Source: Nocardiopsis sp. MG754419 (GTDB lineage Bacteria; Actinomycetota; Actinomycetes; Streptosporangiales; Streptosporangiaceae). Taken from it: 64,000 nucleotides of DNA. Location: the NCBI RefSeq assembly GCF_018207095.1, contig NZ_QOCZ01000025.1, positions 1 to 64,000 of the forward strand, written 5' to 3'. The number at the start of each line of letters is the position of its first letter. The first letter of the stretch is position 1. Position numbers and translations under genes: made by a program. Positions 1 through 9,284 of this stretch are shown piece by piece. The notes under the pieces are model-generated. The model ran no database searches. It saw only the letters and a program-made list of their open reading frames with translations, and had not been told where the DNA came from.

Positions 1-1283
1 TAGGAGACCCGGTAGCCGTCGCCCTGGTAGGACTCCGGCTCGGGCCGGGCCGCCGAGGGCGGCGTCTGCGCGTGCCGGGGCTCGGGGCGCACGGGCTCCG
101 GGGTCACCCAGGGCTGGTGGACGATGGGCTCGGCGGGCCGCGGCGTCTCCGGCTCGGCCTGGACCGGGCGGGACGGGGTAACCCACGGCATGCTGGTGGC
201 CGGCGCCCCGCTCGCGCCATCGGCGGAGGGAGCGGCCTTGGCGCGCTCCTCCCTGCCGGACGTGATGCCTGCCGTGGGGGCGACGGCCTCAGGAGGGTCC
301 ACCGGCTTGCGCTCCTGCGTCGCCGCGGTGATGGCCTCCGGTTCGTCGAAGCCCGCGGCGATCACGGTGACCCGCACCTCGTCGCCCAGAGCGTCGTCGA
401 TCACGGCACCGAAGATGATGTTGGCCTCGGGCGCCGCCGAGTTGGCGACCAGTTGCGCGGCCTCGTTGATCTCGAAGAGTCCGAGGTCGGAGCCGCCCTG
501 GATGGACAGCAACACCCCGTGCGCCCCGTCGATACTGGCTTCCAGGAGTGGTGAGGAGATCGCCAGTTCGGCCGCGGCCACGGCCCTGTCGTCCCCTCGC
601 GCGGATCCGATCCCCATCAACGCCGATCCCGCCCCCGACATGACCGACTTGACGTCGGCGAAGTCGAGGTTGATCAGACCGGGTGTGGTGATCAGGTCGG
701 TGATGCCCTGGACACCGGAGAGCAGGACCTGGTCCGCGGCCTTGAACGCGTCCAGGACGCTGACCTGGCGGTCCGAGATGGAGAGGAGGCGGTCGTTCGG
801 GATGACGATGAGCGTGTCGACCTCCTCGCGGAGCATCGCTATCCCGGACTCGGCCTGGGTGGCCCGGCGCTTGCCCTCGAATCCGAAGGGGCGGGTGACC
901 ACACCGATGGTGAGGGCTCCCAGGGAGCGGGCGATGTTGGCGACGACCGGAGCACCACCGGTGCCGGTTCCACCGCCTTCACCGGCCGTGACGAAGACCA
1001 TGTCGGCCCCCTTGAGGACCTCCTCGATCTCCTCACGGTGATCCTCCGCGGCCTTGCGGCCGACGTCGGGGTTGGCTCCGGCTCCCAGGCCGCGGGTGAG
1101 CTCGCGGCCGACGTCGAGCTTGACGTCCGCATCGCTCATCAGCAGCGCTTGGGCGTCGGTATTGATCGCGATGAACTCAACGCCCTTGAGCCCCTCTTCG
1201 ATCATTCGGTTGACGGCGTTGACACCGCCGCCGCCGATACCGACGACTTTGATGACCGCGAGGTAGTTCTGCGGTGCTGCCAC
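1..1283 (-). CDS. ftsZ: Cell division protein FtsZ (3' end beyond window)
   Basis: Tubulin-like GTPase that forms the Z-ring at the division site. About 427 residues are visible. They include the GGGGVNAVN nucleotide-binding loop (residues 17-25) and the tubulin signature GGGTGTG (103-109). The catalytic domain ends near residue 320 and a proline/alanine-rich linker follows, in which PWVTP occurs twice; the conserved C-terminal tail lies past the window edge. I chose the GTG at 1283 because it gives [12 protein letters not shown], the usual actinobacterial FtsZ N-terminus, with GGAAAGG about 10 nt upstream. An in-frame ATG at 1307 would add eight residues. It is the last gene seen of the dcw cluster, 461 nt downstream of ftsQ, a gap that carries its own promoter candidate. 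Confidence 0.97.
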   Translation of the reverse strand, partial: MAAPQNYLAVIKVVGIGGGGVNAVNRMIEEGLKGVEFIAINTDAQALLMSDADVKLDVGRELTRGLGAGANPDVGRKAAEDHREEIEEVLKGADMVFVTAGEGGGTGTGGAPVVANIARSLGALTIGVVTRPFGFEGKRRATQAESGIAMLREEVDTLIVIPNDRLLSISDRQVSVLDAFKAADQVLLSGVQGITDLITTPGLINLDFADVKSVMSGAGSALMGIGSARGDDRAVAAAELAISSPLLEASIDGAHGVLLSIQGGSDLGLFEINEAAQLVANSAAPEANIIFGAVIDDALGDEVRVTVIAAGFDEPEAITAATQERKPVDPPEAVAPTAGITSGREERAKAAPSADGASGAPATSMPWVTPSRPVQAEPETPRPAEPIVHQPWVTPEPVRPEPRHAQTPPSAARPEPESYQGDGYRVS

Positions 1284-1539
1284 GACGAGGGGCCTTTCCG
1301 CTCGCATGAGCCGTTCCGTCTGCGTGTCCGCGAGTGCTCTTCCGCGGGTGCGCCGGCGGTCCGGCATCCGGTTCTTCGATGTGCGTTTCGGGTTCACCCG
1401 TCGCCCGGTCGGATGGACCTTCGGCGGGGACCCCGGGTCACCGGCACCGTTTCCCGTGCTGTGAGGCTGCGACGAAACGGATCCCGCGTATCCCGAAAAG
1501 CGTGTTTTACTACGTTGTTGACGGCGGTTGTGCTTCCCG

Positions 1540-1568
1540 ACAGTAAGCGGACCGCCGGGCACGGGCAA
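1540..1568 (-). promoter_or_regulatory. Candidate ftsZ promoter in the ftsQ-ftsZ gap
   Basis: On the minus strand TTGCCC (1568-1563), a 17-nt spacer and TACTGT (1545-1540) fit a housekeeping sigma promoter about 255 nt upstream of ftsZ. The whole ftsQ-ftsZ gap (1284-1744) has no credible gene and is locally richer in A+T than its surroundings. In Streptomyces the same gap is known to hold several ftsZ promoters, including developmentally controlled ones. Only this one match is convincing by eye. Confidence 0.45.
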
Positions 1569-1744
1569 CCGATGATGACTTCAGCCTAACGGCGTATAAC
1601 ACGAGGAAGCGAAGTGCGCACTCGGCGCGTCGCGTCTGGAATGTCCATCAGCTGTACCGTTTGGAGGGGGAGAGACCCCTCTTGTCCGGAGAACGGCGAC
1701 TTGCCCCGACTCCGACCGGTCCAGACCACCCGTTGACCTCCGCT

Positions 1745-2476
1745 TCACCGAACGATGGCCTGTTCGGGGGTGCCGACGTCGTAGACACGCCCCTCTTCCG
1801 TGGGATGTTCGCGCATGAGCACCCGCAGGATCTCGCTCTTGTGCACGGTGTGTCCGGCGTCGCCCCACGCGACCTCGGAGCCGTCGCCCAGTTCGATCCG
1901 GATCTCGTCGGTGTCCCGGGCATCGATGAGCTGGATCTGCGCGAGGAAGGAGTCGGGGGCCTCCCCCACGATCTCCGCGGCCGCGCGGACCGCCTCGTTG
2001 CCCTCGATCTCCCCGGTCACCGTGACCAACGGGTGTGTTCCGGGGCGCGTCGAGGAGTCCTCGATACGCACCCCGTCCCCGTCGACCAGCCGGTACTCCT
2101 CCCCCACCGCTATCGCGAGCAGGGGTTGACGCTCGACGATCTCCACCTTCAGGGTGGCGGGCCATCCGCGCGTCACCTCGGCCGACTCGACCAGGTCGAG
2201 CCGTTCGACGTCGGCGCGACCGGCGTCCAGGTCCACCCGGATCAGCGGCGTGCCGGTATCCACCGACACCGCCGCCTCGACCTCCTCGGAGGTGATCCGA
2301 TCGGTTCCGGTGACGGCGACGTCGCGGACCACGAGCAGCCGGGATCCCAGGAGCAGCCACACCACGGCGCAGACCAGGGAGACGACGAGCAGGACCGCGA
2401 AGGTCACCTTCCAGGGATCCGATCGCCCTCGCCGCGCCGTGGCCTCCGCCTTCTCCCCGCCCTGGTCAGCGCCCAC
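1745..2476 (-). CDS. ftsQ: Cell division protein FtsQ (DivIB family)
   Basis: Bitopic divisome protein that links FtsL/FtsB to the septal synthase. Its 243 residues show a short basic cytoplasmic N-terminus, one membrane segment (about 24-44), a POTRA-type domain beginning VRDVAVTGTDRIT, and the FtsQ beta domain after it. Length is normal for actinobacteria. Start is a GTG with GAGGAG 7 nt upstream; that Shine-Dalgarno overlaps the murC stop region, so ftsQ is probably translated with murC. It is followed by the long gap before ftsZ. Confidence 0.93.
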   Translation of the reverse strand: MGADQGGEKAEATARRGRSDPWKVTFAVLLVVSLVCAVVWLLLGSRLLVVRDVAVTGTDRITSEEVEAAVSVDTGTPLIRVDLDAGRADVERLDLVESAEVTRGWPATLKVEIVERQPLLAIAVGEEYRLVDGDGVRIEDSSTRPGTHPLVTVTGEIEGNEAVRAAAEIVGEAPDSFLAQIQLIDARDTDEIRIELGDGSEVAWGDAGHTVHKSEILRVLMREHPTEEGRVYDVGTPEQAIVR

Positions 2477-2487
2477 GTATGTACTCC

Positions 2488-3942
2488 TCAGTCGTGTCCG
2501 TCGCCCTCGGCCCTCTCCGCCAGGGCCGCGACGATGTGCGGTCCGAGCTCGGTGACGTCACCGGCGCCCATGGTCAGGACGATGTCGCCCGGGCGGGCCA
2601 GGTCGGCCACCGTCCGTACGGCCTCCTCACGTCCGGGCACGTAACGGACCCGGTCGTGGGAGACCTTGGAGGTGATGAGTTCACCGGTCACACCGGGCTC
2701 GGGGTCCTCGCGGGCCGCGTAGACCTCCATCACCACGACCTCGTCGGCCAGGCTCAGGGCGGTCGCGAATTCCTCGGCGAAGATCCGGGTCCGGCTGTAC
2801 AGGTGCGGTTGGAAGAGGGCCACGACCCGACCGAGCGGGATGTCGCCCTCGGAGTCCCGACTGAAGGACTCCAGGGCGGCGCGGGTGGCGCGCAGGTCGG
2901 CGTCGATCTCGGTGGGGTGGTGGGCGTAGCTGTCGTAGACCCCGACGCCGTCGCCCTCGCCCTTGAGTTCGAAGCGGCGGGCGGCCCCGGCGAAGTCGGC
3001 GATGCCCTCGACCGCGACCTCCAGGTCGTGACCGAGTTCGTCGGCCACGGCCACCGCGGCGGCGGCGTTGAGCACGTTGTGCAGGCCGGGGACGGCCACG
3101 GTGCCGTCGATGGGGTCGCCGTCGGCGGTCCGCAGGGTGAACTCGGTGCTGAAGCCCCGCGCCCGGATCCGGGTGATTCGGTAGTCGGCGTCCTCGGCCT
3201 CGCCGTAGGTGAGCACCTTCTTGCCGCGTTCGCGGGCGAGTTCGGCGACCGTGCGCGCACCGGGGTCGTCGATGCCGACGATGAGGGTGCGCTCCACGCG
3301 GTCGACGAAGCTCGCGAAGTTGGCGTGGATCTCGTCGAGACCGCTGTAGTTGTCGAGGTGATCGGCCTCGACGTTGGTGACCACGGCGATCTTGGGCGAG
3401 AGCATCAGGAAGGATCCGTCGCTCTCGTCGGCCTCCACGGCGATGGGGTCACCGACACCGGCGTCGGCGCCCACACCGGTGGTGACCAGCTTGCCGCCGA
3501 TCACGTAGCCGGGCTCGACTCCCAGGTGCTGGAGCACCACCGTGACCATGGAGGTCGTGGTGGTCTTGCCGTGGGTGCCCGAGACCGCGATGCCCTCACG
3601 GTGGAGCAGCAGGGCGCCCAGGGCCGCGGCACGCGGCAGGATGCGGATGCCGCGGCGACGCGCCTCGACCAGTTCGGGGTTGTCCTCGCGGATCGCCGAG
3701 GAGACCACCAGGGTCTCGGCGGTGCCGAGGTTCTCCGCGGCGTGTCCCACGTGGACGTGGGCGCCCATCGCCTCCAGCTCGCGCAGGGTGTCGCCGTCCC
3801 GGGCGTCACTGCCCGAGACCTCGACACCGGACTGCAGCAGCACACGGGCGATGCCGGACATACCGGCCCCGCCCAGGCCGATGAAGTGGGTGCGTCCGAG
3901 CTTGTCGACGGGGACCGGTTCGGTCTGCCGGACCAGGCTCAT
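2488..3942 (-). CDS. murC: UDP-N-acetylmuramate--L-alanine ligase MurC
   Basis: Cytoplasmic Mur ligase that adds L-alanine to UDP-MurNAc with ATP hydrolysis, the first stem-peptide step. Its 484 residues carry the Rossmann-type GLGGAGMSGIA (22-32) that holds the UDP substrate and the ATP P-loop GTHGKTTT (122-129), followed by the central and C-terminal ligase domains. Its ATG overlaps the murG stop as ATGA, so translation is coupled to murG. Length and motifs are typical. Confidence 0.97.
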   Translation of the reverse strand: MSLVRQTEPVPVDKLGRTHFIGLGGAGMSGIARVLLQSGVEVSGSDARDGDTLRELEAMGAHVHVGHAAENLGTAETLVVSSAIREDNPELVEARRRGIRILPRAAALGALLLHREGIAVSGTHGKTTTTSMVTVVLQHLGVEPGYVIGGKLVTTGVGADAGVGDPIAVEADESDGSFLMLSPKIAVVTNVEADHLDNYSGLDEIHANFASFVDRVERTLIVGIDDPGARTVAELARERGKKVLTYGEAEDADYRITRIRARGFSTEFTLRTADGDPIDGTVAVPGLHNVLNAAAAVAVADELGHDLEVAVEGIADFAGAARRFELKGEGDGVGVYDSYAHHPTEIDADLRATRAALESFSRDSEGDIPLGRVVALFQPHLYSRTRIFAEEFATALSLADEVVVMEVYAAREDPEPGVTGELITSKVSHDRVRYVPGREEAVRTVADLARPGDIVLTMGAGDVTELGPHIVAALAERAEGDGHD

Positions 3943-5099
3943 CGTGTGTCCTTACCGTCGTCGTAGTAGGCGTCGTCACCGTCGTCCTCGGGCAGCGGCA
4001 TGTCCGGAGTGGGCTTGTCGCCACGGGCGATCGCCGCCACCTCGCGGGCCAGCTCCATGTCCGCGTCGCGGCGTCCCATGCGGGCGGCCGCCTCCGACAT
4101 CGACACGACCCGGTCGGTGTCGGTGAGCAACGGGATGAGCCGTTGGACGATCCAGTCGGGAGAGAGGTCGGCGTTGTTCACCATGATCCCGCCGCCCGCC
4201 TGCACGATGGGGTCGGCGTTCAGCGCCTGCTCGCCGTTGCCGATCGCCAGGGGCACGAAGGCGCCCGGCAGACCGACGGCGGTGAGTTCGGCGCAGGTCA
4301 ACGCGCCGGAACGGCACATGGCCACGTCCGCGGCGGCGTAGGCCATGTCCATGCGGTCCACGTACGGAACGGCGACGTAGGGGATGCCGTCCTGGGTGAG
4401 GTCCTGGGGTTCGTCGGCGTTCTTGGGACCGACCACGTGCAGGACCTGCACACCCGCGTCACGGAAGGCATCGCGGGTGGCGAAGGCGGCCTCGTTGACG
4501 CGCTGGGCGCCCTGGGAGCCGCCGAAGATCAGCAGGGTGGGCAGGTCCGGGCGCAGGCCGAAGTAGGCACGCGCCTTGTCCCCCATGGCCAGACGGTCCA
4601 GGGAGGTGACCTGATGGCGCAGCGGGATGCCGATGAAGCGCCCGTTGCGGATCTGGGTGTGCGGGTGTCCGGTGAACACGTGCGGGGTGAGCCGGGCGCC
4701 GAGCCGGTTGGCCAGACCCGGCAACGGGTTGGCCTCGTGCACGATGATGGGCACCTTGCGACGACGGGCCGCCAGGTAGCCGGGTGTGGCCACGTAGCCG
4801 CCGAAACCGACCAAGACGTCGGCCTGAATCCGGTCGAGCTGTTCGCCGGCGGCGCTGAGGGCGCCCGCGAGCTTGCCCGGAACGCTGAGCAGCTGTGGGG
4901 TGAGTCTGCGGGGCAGGGGGACCGCGGGGATCAGGCCCAGCTCGTAACCGCGCATGGGAACGAGTCGGGTCTCCAGACCACGCTCGGTTCCCAGGCAGAG
5001 GATCTCGGTGTTCGGGTCGATGCGCCGCAGCGCGTCCGCAAGTGAGAGTGCGGGCTCGATGTGCCCGGCCGTGCCGCCTCCGGCGAGGGCTACCCTCAT
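3939..5099 (-). CDS. murG: MurG glycosyltransferase (lipid I to lipid II)
   Basis: Membrane-associated GT28-family enzyme that transfers GlcNAc from UDP-GlcNAc to lipid I. Its 386 residues have the N-terminal glycine loop GGGTAGHI (7-14) and the C-terminal donor-binding stretch RSGALTCAE, then GEQALNA. The extreme C-terminus is an unusual acidic tail (PEDDGDDAYYDDGKDTR) not needed in the family. Start ATG overlaps the ftsW stop (ATGA), and the murC start overlaps its own stop, so ftsW-murG-murC form one tightly coupled set. Confidence 0.97.
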   Translation of the reverse strand: MRVALAGGGTAGHIEPALSLADALRRIDPNTEILCLGTERGLETRLVPMRGYELGLIPAVPLPRRLTPQLLSVPGKLAGALSAAGEQLDRIQADVLVGFGGYVATPGYLAARRRKVPIIVHEANPLPGLANRLGARLTPHVFTGHPHTQIRNGRFIGIPLRHQVTSLDRLAMGDKARAYFGLRPDLPTLLIFGGSQGAQRVNEAAFATRDAFRDAGVQVLHVVGPKNADEPQDLTQDGIPYVAVPYVDRMDMAYAAADVAMCRSGALTCAELTAVGLPGAFVPLAIGNGEQALNADPIVQAGGGIMVNNADLSPDWIVQRLIPLLTDTDRVVSMSEAAARMGRRDADMELAREVAAIARGDKPTPDMPLPEDDGDDAYYDDGKDTR

Positions 5100-6526
5100 C
5101 GTCGTCGATTCCTCCTTGGCCGGTCACCCGCCGGGACCGGTCCGCTCTGGTGCTTGACCGTTGTCTTGGTGTCGCGCTTGCGCGCCGTGCGGGGGGTGCG
5201 CGGCGCGGTGGTGCGCTTGGAGGTCGTCCCGCCGCCCCGATTCTGGACGGAAGCGACGAAGTTCTCCAGGCCAAGCCAGCTTAGAGCCCTTTCGAGCCAA
5301 CCGGGACCGCGAGCGGCCAGAGCCTTCTGTGCCTGGGGCTCGTTGCGGGCGATGGCGAGCAGCACGCCCAGCGCGATCATGGTCGGGATGAGCGCCGAAC
5401 CACCGTAGGACACCAGGGGCAGCGGGATGCCGGTGACCGGGACCAGGCCGATGACGGCCGCGATGTTGATCATCGACTGGCCGAGGATCCAGGTCACGAT
5501 GGCGAACGCAGCCAGTCGCGAGAAGGAGTCCTTGACGCGGAAGGCGACCCGCAGTCCGGCGTAGCCGAGCATACCGAGCAGGCAGAGCAGGAGCAGGGTC
5601 CCGAGCAGGCCGAACTCCTCACCGATGATGGCGAAGATGAAGTCGGACTCGGCGTAGGGCAGGAAACCCCACTTCTCGCGGCTGGCACCGATGCCGACAC
5701 CGAAGAAGCCGCCGGTTCCCAGCGCGTAGAGACCGTGCAGGGACTGGAAACCCGTTCCGGTCGGGTCGGCACCCGGGTCCAGGAAGGCGGTGATGCGGGT
5801 GATACGGAACGGCTCGATCGCGATGACGATCCCGGCCAGGCCCAGGACCAGGCCGAACATGCCCACGAACAGCTTGCCCGGCGCGCCCACGACCCACAGG
5901 AGGCTGAGGAAGACCAGCAGGAGCACCAGGGTGGTGGACAGGTCCGAACCGAGCAGGACCAGCAGGGTCAGCAGACCACAGCCGGGCAGCAGCGGGATGA
6001 GCAGGTGGCGCCACTCGGTGAGCTCCTTGAGCTCCTCCTTGCGGGCCAGGATGTTGGCGCCCCACAGGGCGAAGGCGAGCTTGGCGGGTTCGGAGGGCTG
6101 GATGAGCAGGCCGCCGACCTCCAGCCAGCGGATCGCGCCGTTGACCTCGGTGCCCTGGAAGGCGGTGAGCAACAGCAGAGCCACCGAGAGGATCATCGCC
6201 GGGTAACCGACCATGCGGAAGATCCACAGCGGCAGTTGGGAGGCGACGAGCATCAGTGGCAGGCCGATCATGGCCGAACCCAACTGACGCTGGAAGACCG
6301 AGAACGCCGACCCGGTCTCGGAGATGGAGTTCACCATCGTCGAGGACAGGACCATGACCAGTCCCAGGGCGATGAGCATCATCCCGGTACTGAGGATCAG
6401 GTAGTAGGAGGTGAGCGGCCGGTCCAGGGACCGTGCCCACTCACGCCAGAGCGCGCGCTCGCGCCCACCGGAGGCGGTCCGCCCCCGGCTGGGGGTCGCC
6501 CCGGGAATCGCTGTCGTCGCCGCCAT
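5096..6526 (-). CDS. ftsW: Septal peptidoglycan glycosyltransferase FtsW (SEDS family)
   Basis: Polytopic SEDS protein that polymerises lipid II at the septum together with the FtsI-type transpeptidase. The 476-residue product has about ten membrane segments and the family signature PLVSYGGSALIP near the C-terminal helices. It ends in a strongly basic, Lys/Arg/Thr/Pro-rich tail of about 60 residues, common in actinobacteria. The ATG at 6526 was chosen because GGAGGGTG lies just upstream and it starts shortly before the first membrane region; an upstream extension to 6661 looks non-coding. Stop overlaps the murG start. Confidence 0.93.
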   Translation of the reverse strand: MAATTAIPGATPSRGRTASGGRERALWREWARSLDRPLTSYYLILSTGMMLIALGLVMVLSSTMVNSISETGSAFSVFQRQLGSAMIGLPLMLVASQLPLWIFRMVGYPAMILSVALLLLTAFQGTEVNGAIRWLEVGGLLIQPSEPAKLAFALWGANILARKEELKELTEWRHLLIPLLPGCGLLTLLVLLGSDLSTTLVLLLVFLSLLWVVGAPGKLFVGMFGLVLGLAGIVIAIEPFRITRITAFLDPGADPTGTGFQSLHGLYALGTGGFFGVGIGASREKWGFLPYAESDFIFAIIGEEFGLLGTLLLLCLLGMLGYAGLRVAFRVKDSFSRLAAFAIVTWILGQSMINIAAVIGLVPVTGIPLPLVSYGGSALIPTMIALGVLLAIARNEPQAQKALAARGPGWLERALSWLGLENFVASVQNRGGGTTSKRTTAPRTPRTARKRDTKTTVKHQSGPVPAGDRPRRNRRR

Positions 6527-6694
6527 CCACACCCTCCGCACGCTCGGCGCCTTAATAGTGGCGTACCGGCGGGTCGGGTTCCGTGGACATTTCCCGCGTG
6601 TTGGCCATCTTTGGCGGCCGTCGTGGGTGGTACACGGCACAGGGAGGACGCGTTTCGACACTCGGTGATCGTCGCGCGACCCTGCGCAGTGTTC

Positions 6695-6733
6695 GGCCCG
6701 GCCGTCGGCGCGCGATACCCCGACGGCCGGGCC
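6695..6733. terminator. Strong hairpin directly after murD
   Basis: A perfect 14-bp inverted repeat (GGCCCGGCCGTCGG at 6695-6708, its complement at 6720-6733) with an 11-nt loop begins 6 nt past the murD stop. It has no U-tract, as is usual for G+C-rich actinobacterial terminators. If it works, ftsW-murG-murC-ftsQ need a promoter in 6527-6694; no good -35/-10 pair is evident there. Confidence 0.6.
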
Positions 6734-6739
6734 CGGGGC

Positions 6740-8206
6740 TCAGCCCCGGCGCAGTACCGCCTCGGCGAAGAAGCGACCCCGCTCGGGGTAGTTGGTGAAC
6801 ATGTCCATGGAGGCGGCGGCCGGGGCGAGCAGCACGGTGTCGCCCTCCTTCGCCAGCGCCGCGGCCTCGGCGACCACGACGTCCATGACGGTGTGCTCGG
6901 GCGGGGCGTCGGCGGCGGGCCCCTCGACCTCCACCACCGGTACGTCCGGGGCGTGCGCGTCCAGGGCCGCGCGGATGAGCGCGCGGTCGGCGCCGATCAG
7001 CACCACACCGCGCAACCGGTCGGCGGCGTCGGCGACCAGGTCGTCCACCTCGGCGCCCTTGAGCAGGCCGCCCGCCACCCACACCACGGAGGTGTAGGAG
7101 TTCAGCGAGGCCGCGGCGGCGTGCGGGTTGGTCGCCTTGGAGTCGTCGACGTAGTCCACGCCCGCCACCCGCGCCACGTGCGCGATCCGGTGGGGTTCGG
7201 GGACGAAGGCGTTGAGACCGGCGCGGACCGCGTCCGGGGCCACCCCGATCGAACGGGCCAGGGCGGCGGCGGCCAGGGCGTTGGCCACGTTGTGCGGTGC
7301 GGCCGGGTGGACGTCGGCCAGGGTGGCCAGCTCCTCGGCGCTGCTGTGCGGTTCGGCGACGAACGCCCGGTCCACCAGCAGGTCCTCGACCACGCCCAGT
7401 TCCCCGGCGCGCGGGGTCTCCAGACGCAGACCCACCATCGGGGTGTGCGGGTCGCCGTCCTCCTCGGCCAGACGCACCGACCAGGCGTCGGCGGTGTTGA
7501 CCACCCGCACGGTGCCCCGGGCGTACACCTTGCCCTTGGCCCGGGCGTAGGGGTCGAGCCCACCGTGCCAGTCCAGGTGGTCGGCGGCGACGTTGAGGAC
7601 CGTGGCGGCGAACGGACGCACGCTGTCGGACCAGTGCAGTTGGAAGCTGGACAGCTCCACCGCGAGCACGTCGTGCACGTGCCCGTCGGCGTCGGGCAGC
7701 ACGGCCTCGACGATGGGGGTGCCGACGTTGCCCACGGCGAGGGCGTCACGGCCGTCGGCGCGCAGGATCGACTCCAGCATGCGCACGGTGGTGGTCTTGC
7801 CGTTGGTGCCGGTGATGGCCAGCCACACCTGGTCGGCGGGCTTGAGCCGCCAGGCCAGTTCCACGTCGCCGATGACCTCGACCCCGGCCTCGGCGGCCCG
7901 GAGCAGCACGGGCGAGTCGGGGCGCCAACCGGGCGAGGTGACGACCAGGTCGCAGCCGTCGGGCAGCGGAGTGCTCCCGAGGACGACCTCGGCGCCGGCC
8001 ACGGTGAGGTCGGCGGCCACGGCGCGGGTGGTCTCGTCGTCGCGGCCGTCGACGACGACCACCCGCGCCCCCCGGGCCAGGAGGACCCTGGCGACCGGAG
8101 GGCCGGAGACGCCGAGACCGGCGACACAGACCAGCGCGCCCGCGAAGGGGTCGTGGCCTTCGGCGGGCGCGGTGGTCGAGGAGGTGGAGGTGCGGTGGTG
8201 CGGCAT
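6740..8206 (-). CDS. murD: UDP-N-acetylmuramoylalanine--D-glutamate ligase MurD
   Basis: Cytoplasmic ligase that adds D-glutamate to UDP-MurNAc-L-Ala. The 488-residue product has the P-loop GTNGKTTT (133-140), the N-terminal glycine motif GLGVSGPPVA, and the C-terminal ligase domain. The N-terminus is about 20 residues longer than the core and rich in Thr/Ser/His. Start ATG lies 4 nt from the mraY stop, so the two are co-transcribed. A strong hairpin follows its stop. Confidence 0.96.
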   Translation of the reverse strand: MPHHRTSTSSTTAPAEGHDPFAGALVCVAGLGVSGPPVARVLLARGARVVVVDGRDDETTRAVAADLTVAGAEVVLGSTPLPDGCDLVVTSPGWRPDSPVLLRAAEAGVEVIGDVELAWRLKPADQVWLAITGTNGKTTTVRMLESILRADGRDALAVGNVGTPIVEAVLPDADGHVHDVLAVELSSFQLHWSDSVRPFAATVLNVAADHLDWHGGLDPYARAKGKVYARGTVRVVNTADAWSVRLAEEDGDPHTPMVGLRLETPRAGELGVVEDLLVDRAFVAEPHSSAEELATLADVHPAAPHNVANALAAAALARSIGVAPDAVRAGLNAFVPEPHRIAHVARVAGVDYVDDSKATNPHAAAASLNSYTSVVWVAGGLLKGAEVDDLVADAADRLRGVVLIGADRALIRAALDAHAPDVPVVEVEGPAADAPPEHTVMDVVVAEAAALAKEGDTVLLAPAAASMDMFTNYPERGRFFAEAVLRRG

Positions 8207-8210
8207 GCCT

Positions 8211-9284
8211 CTAGCTTGGCATCCATTCCAGGTAGAACAGTCCGATCGCCACCGCCACGAACAGACCCTGGATGATCCAGAAACGGATCACGATGGTCGG
8301 TTCGGCCCAACCCTTGAGCTCGAAGTGGTGCTGCAACGGAGCCATGCGGAACACACGTTTGCCGGTGAGGCGGAACGAGGTGATCTGGATCATCACGGAC
8401 ATGGTGATGATGACGAACAGGCCGCCGATGAGCAGGAGCAGGAGCTGGGTGCGGGTGGTGATGGCCAGACCCACGATGAGGCCGCCGAGGGCCAGCGAAC
8501 CCGTGTCGCCCATGAAGATCTTCGCCGGGGGGGCGTTGAACCACAGGAAGGCGATGCAGGAGCCGAGCACCGCGGAGGCCACCACGGCCAGGTCCAGGGG
8601 GTCGCGGACCGTGTAGCAGTTGGAGGTGAGGGCCTCCACGCAGGACTGGCGCAGCTGCCAGTTACCGATGATGACGTAGGCGCACAGCGACAGGATGGTC
8701 GCACCGGTGGCCAGACCGTCCAGACCGTCGGTGAGGTTCACCGCGTTGGAGAACCCGACGATGAGGAACAGCGCCCAGACGATGAACAGGCCGACCATCA
8801 GCGGCGGCCCGAAGTCGCGCAGGAGGGACAGCTGGGGGGCGGCCGGGGTGTAGCCGTAGCCGTTGGGGAACTGGGTGACGCCGTAGGCGAAACCGACACC
8901 GACGATGGCCTGACCGACCATCTTGGCGCCACTGCGCAGACCCAGGCTGCGGCGCTTGTAGATCTTGATGAAGTCGTCGAGGAACCCGACGCAGCCCATA
9001 CCGACGAACAGACCCATGACCAGCAGACCGGAGGCGGTCGGGCCGGACGCGGCGGGCTGGATGACCCACAGCAGCAGGTGGGAACCGAAGTACCCCACCA
9101 CCGCGCCGAGGATGACGACGACACCGCCCATGGTGGGCGTGCCCTGCTTGGTCTTGTGGCCCTCGGGGCCGTCGTCGCGGACCTCCTGGCCGAACTTGAA
9201 CCGGTACAGGAGCTTGATGAGCGGCGGCATCAGCACCATGGAGACGATCAGCGAGAGCGCCGCCGCAATGGAGATCCCGATCAC
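8211..9284 (-). CDS. mraY: Phospho-MurNAc-pentapeptide transferase MraY
   Basis: Integral membrane enzyme that moves phospho-MurNAc-pentapeptide from UDP to undecaprenyl phosphate, giving lipid I. Its 357 residues form about ten membrane helices with the family motifs DDGPEGH...GTPTMGGV, NLTDGLDGLA, FMGDTGSLALGG and HHFELKGW, which contain the catalytic aspartates and metal ligands. It starts with GTG overlapping the murF stop (GTGA), with AAGGGTGA as Shine-Dalgarno inside murF. Confidence 0.97.
   Translation of the reverse strand: MIGISIAAALSLIVSMVLMPPLIKLLYRFKFGQEVRDDGPEGHKTKQGTPTMGGVVVILGAVVGYFGSHLLLWVIQPAASGPTASGLLVMGLFVGMGCVGFLDDFIKIYKRRSLGLRSGAKMVGQAIVGVGFAYGVTQFPNGYGYTPAAPQLSLLRDFGPPLMVGLFIVWALFLIVGFSNAVNLTDGLDGLATGATILSLCAYVIIGNWQLRQSCVEALTSNCYTVRDPLDLAVVASAVLGSCIAFLWFNAPPAKIFMGDTGSLALGGLIVGLAITTRTQLLLLLIGGLFVIITMSVMIQITSFRLTGKRVFRMAPLQHHFELKGWAEPTIVIRFWIIQGLFVAVAIGLFYLEWMPS

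Noticed and set aside
5735-8275. 846-residue plus-strand open frame opposite ftsW and murD
   Set aside because: Composition-driven shadow of two conserved genes with no recognisable protein features.
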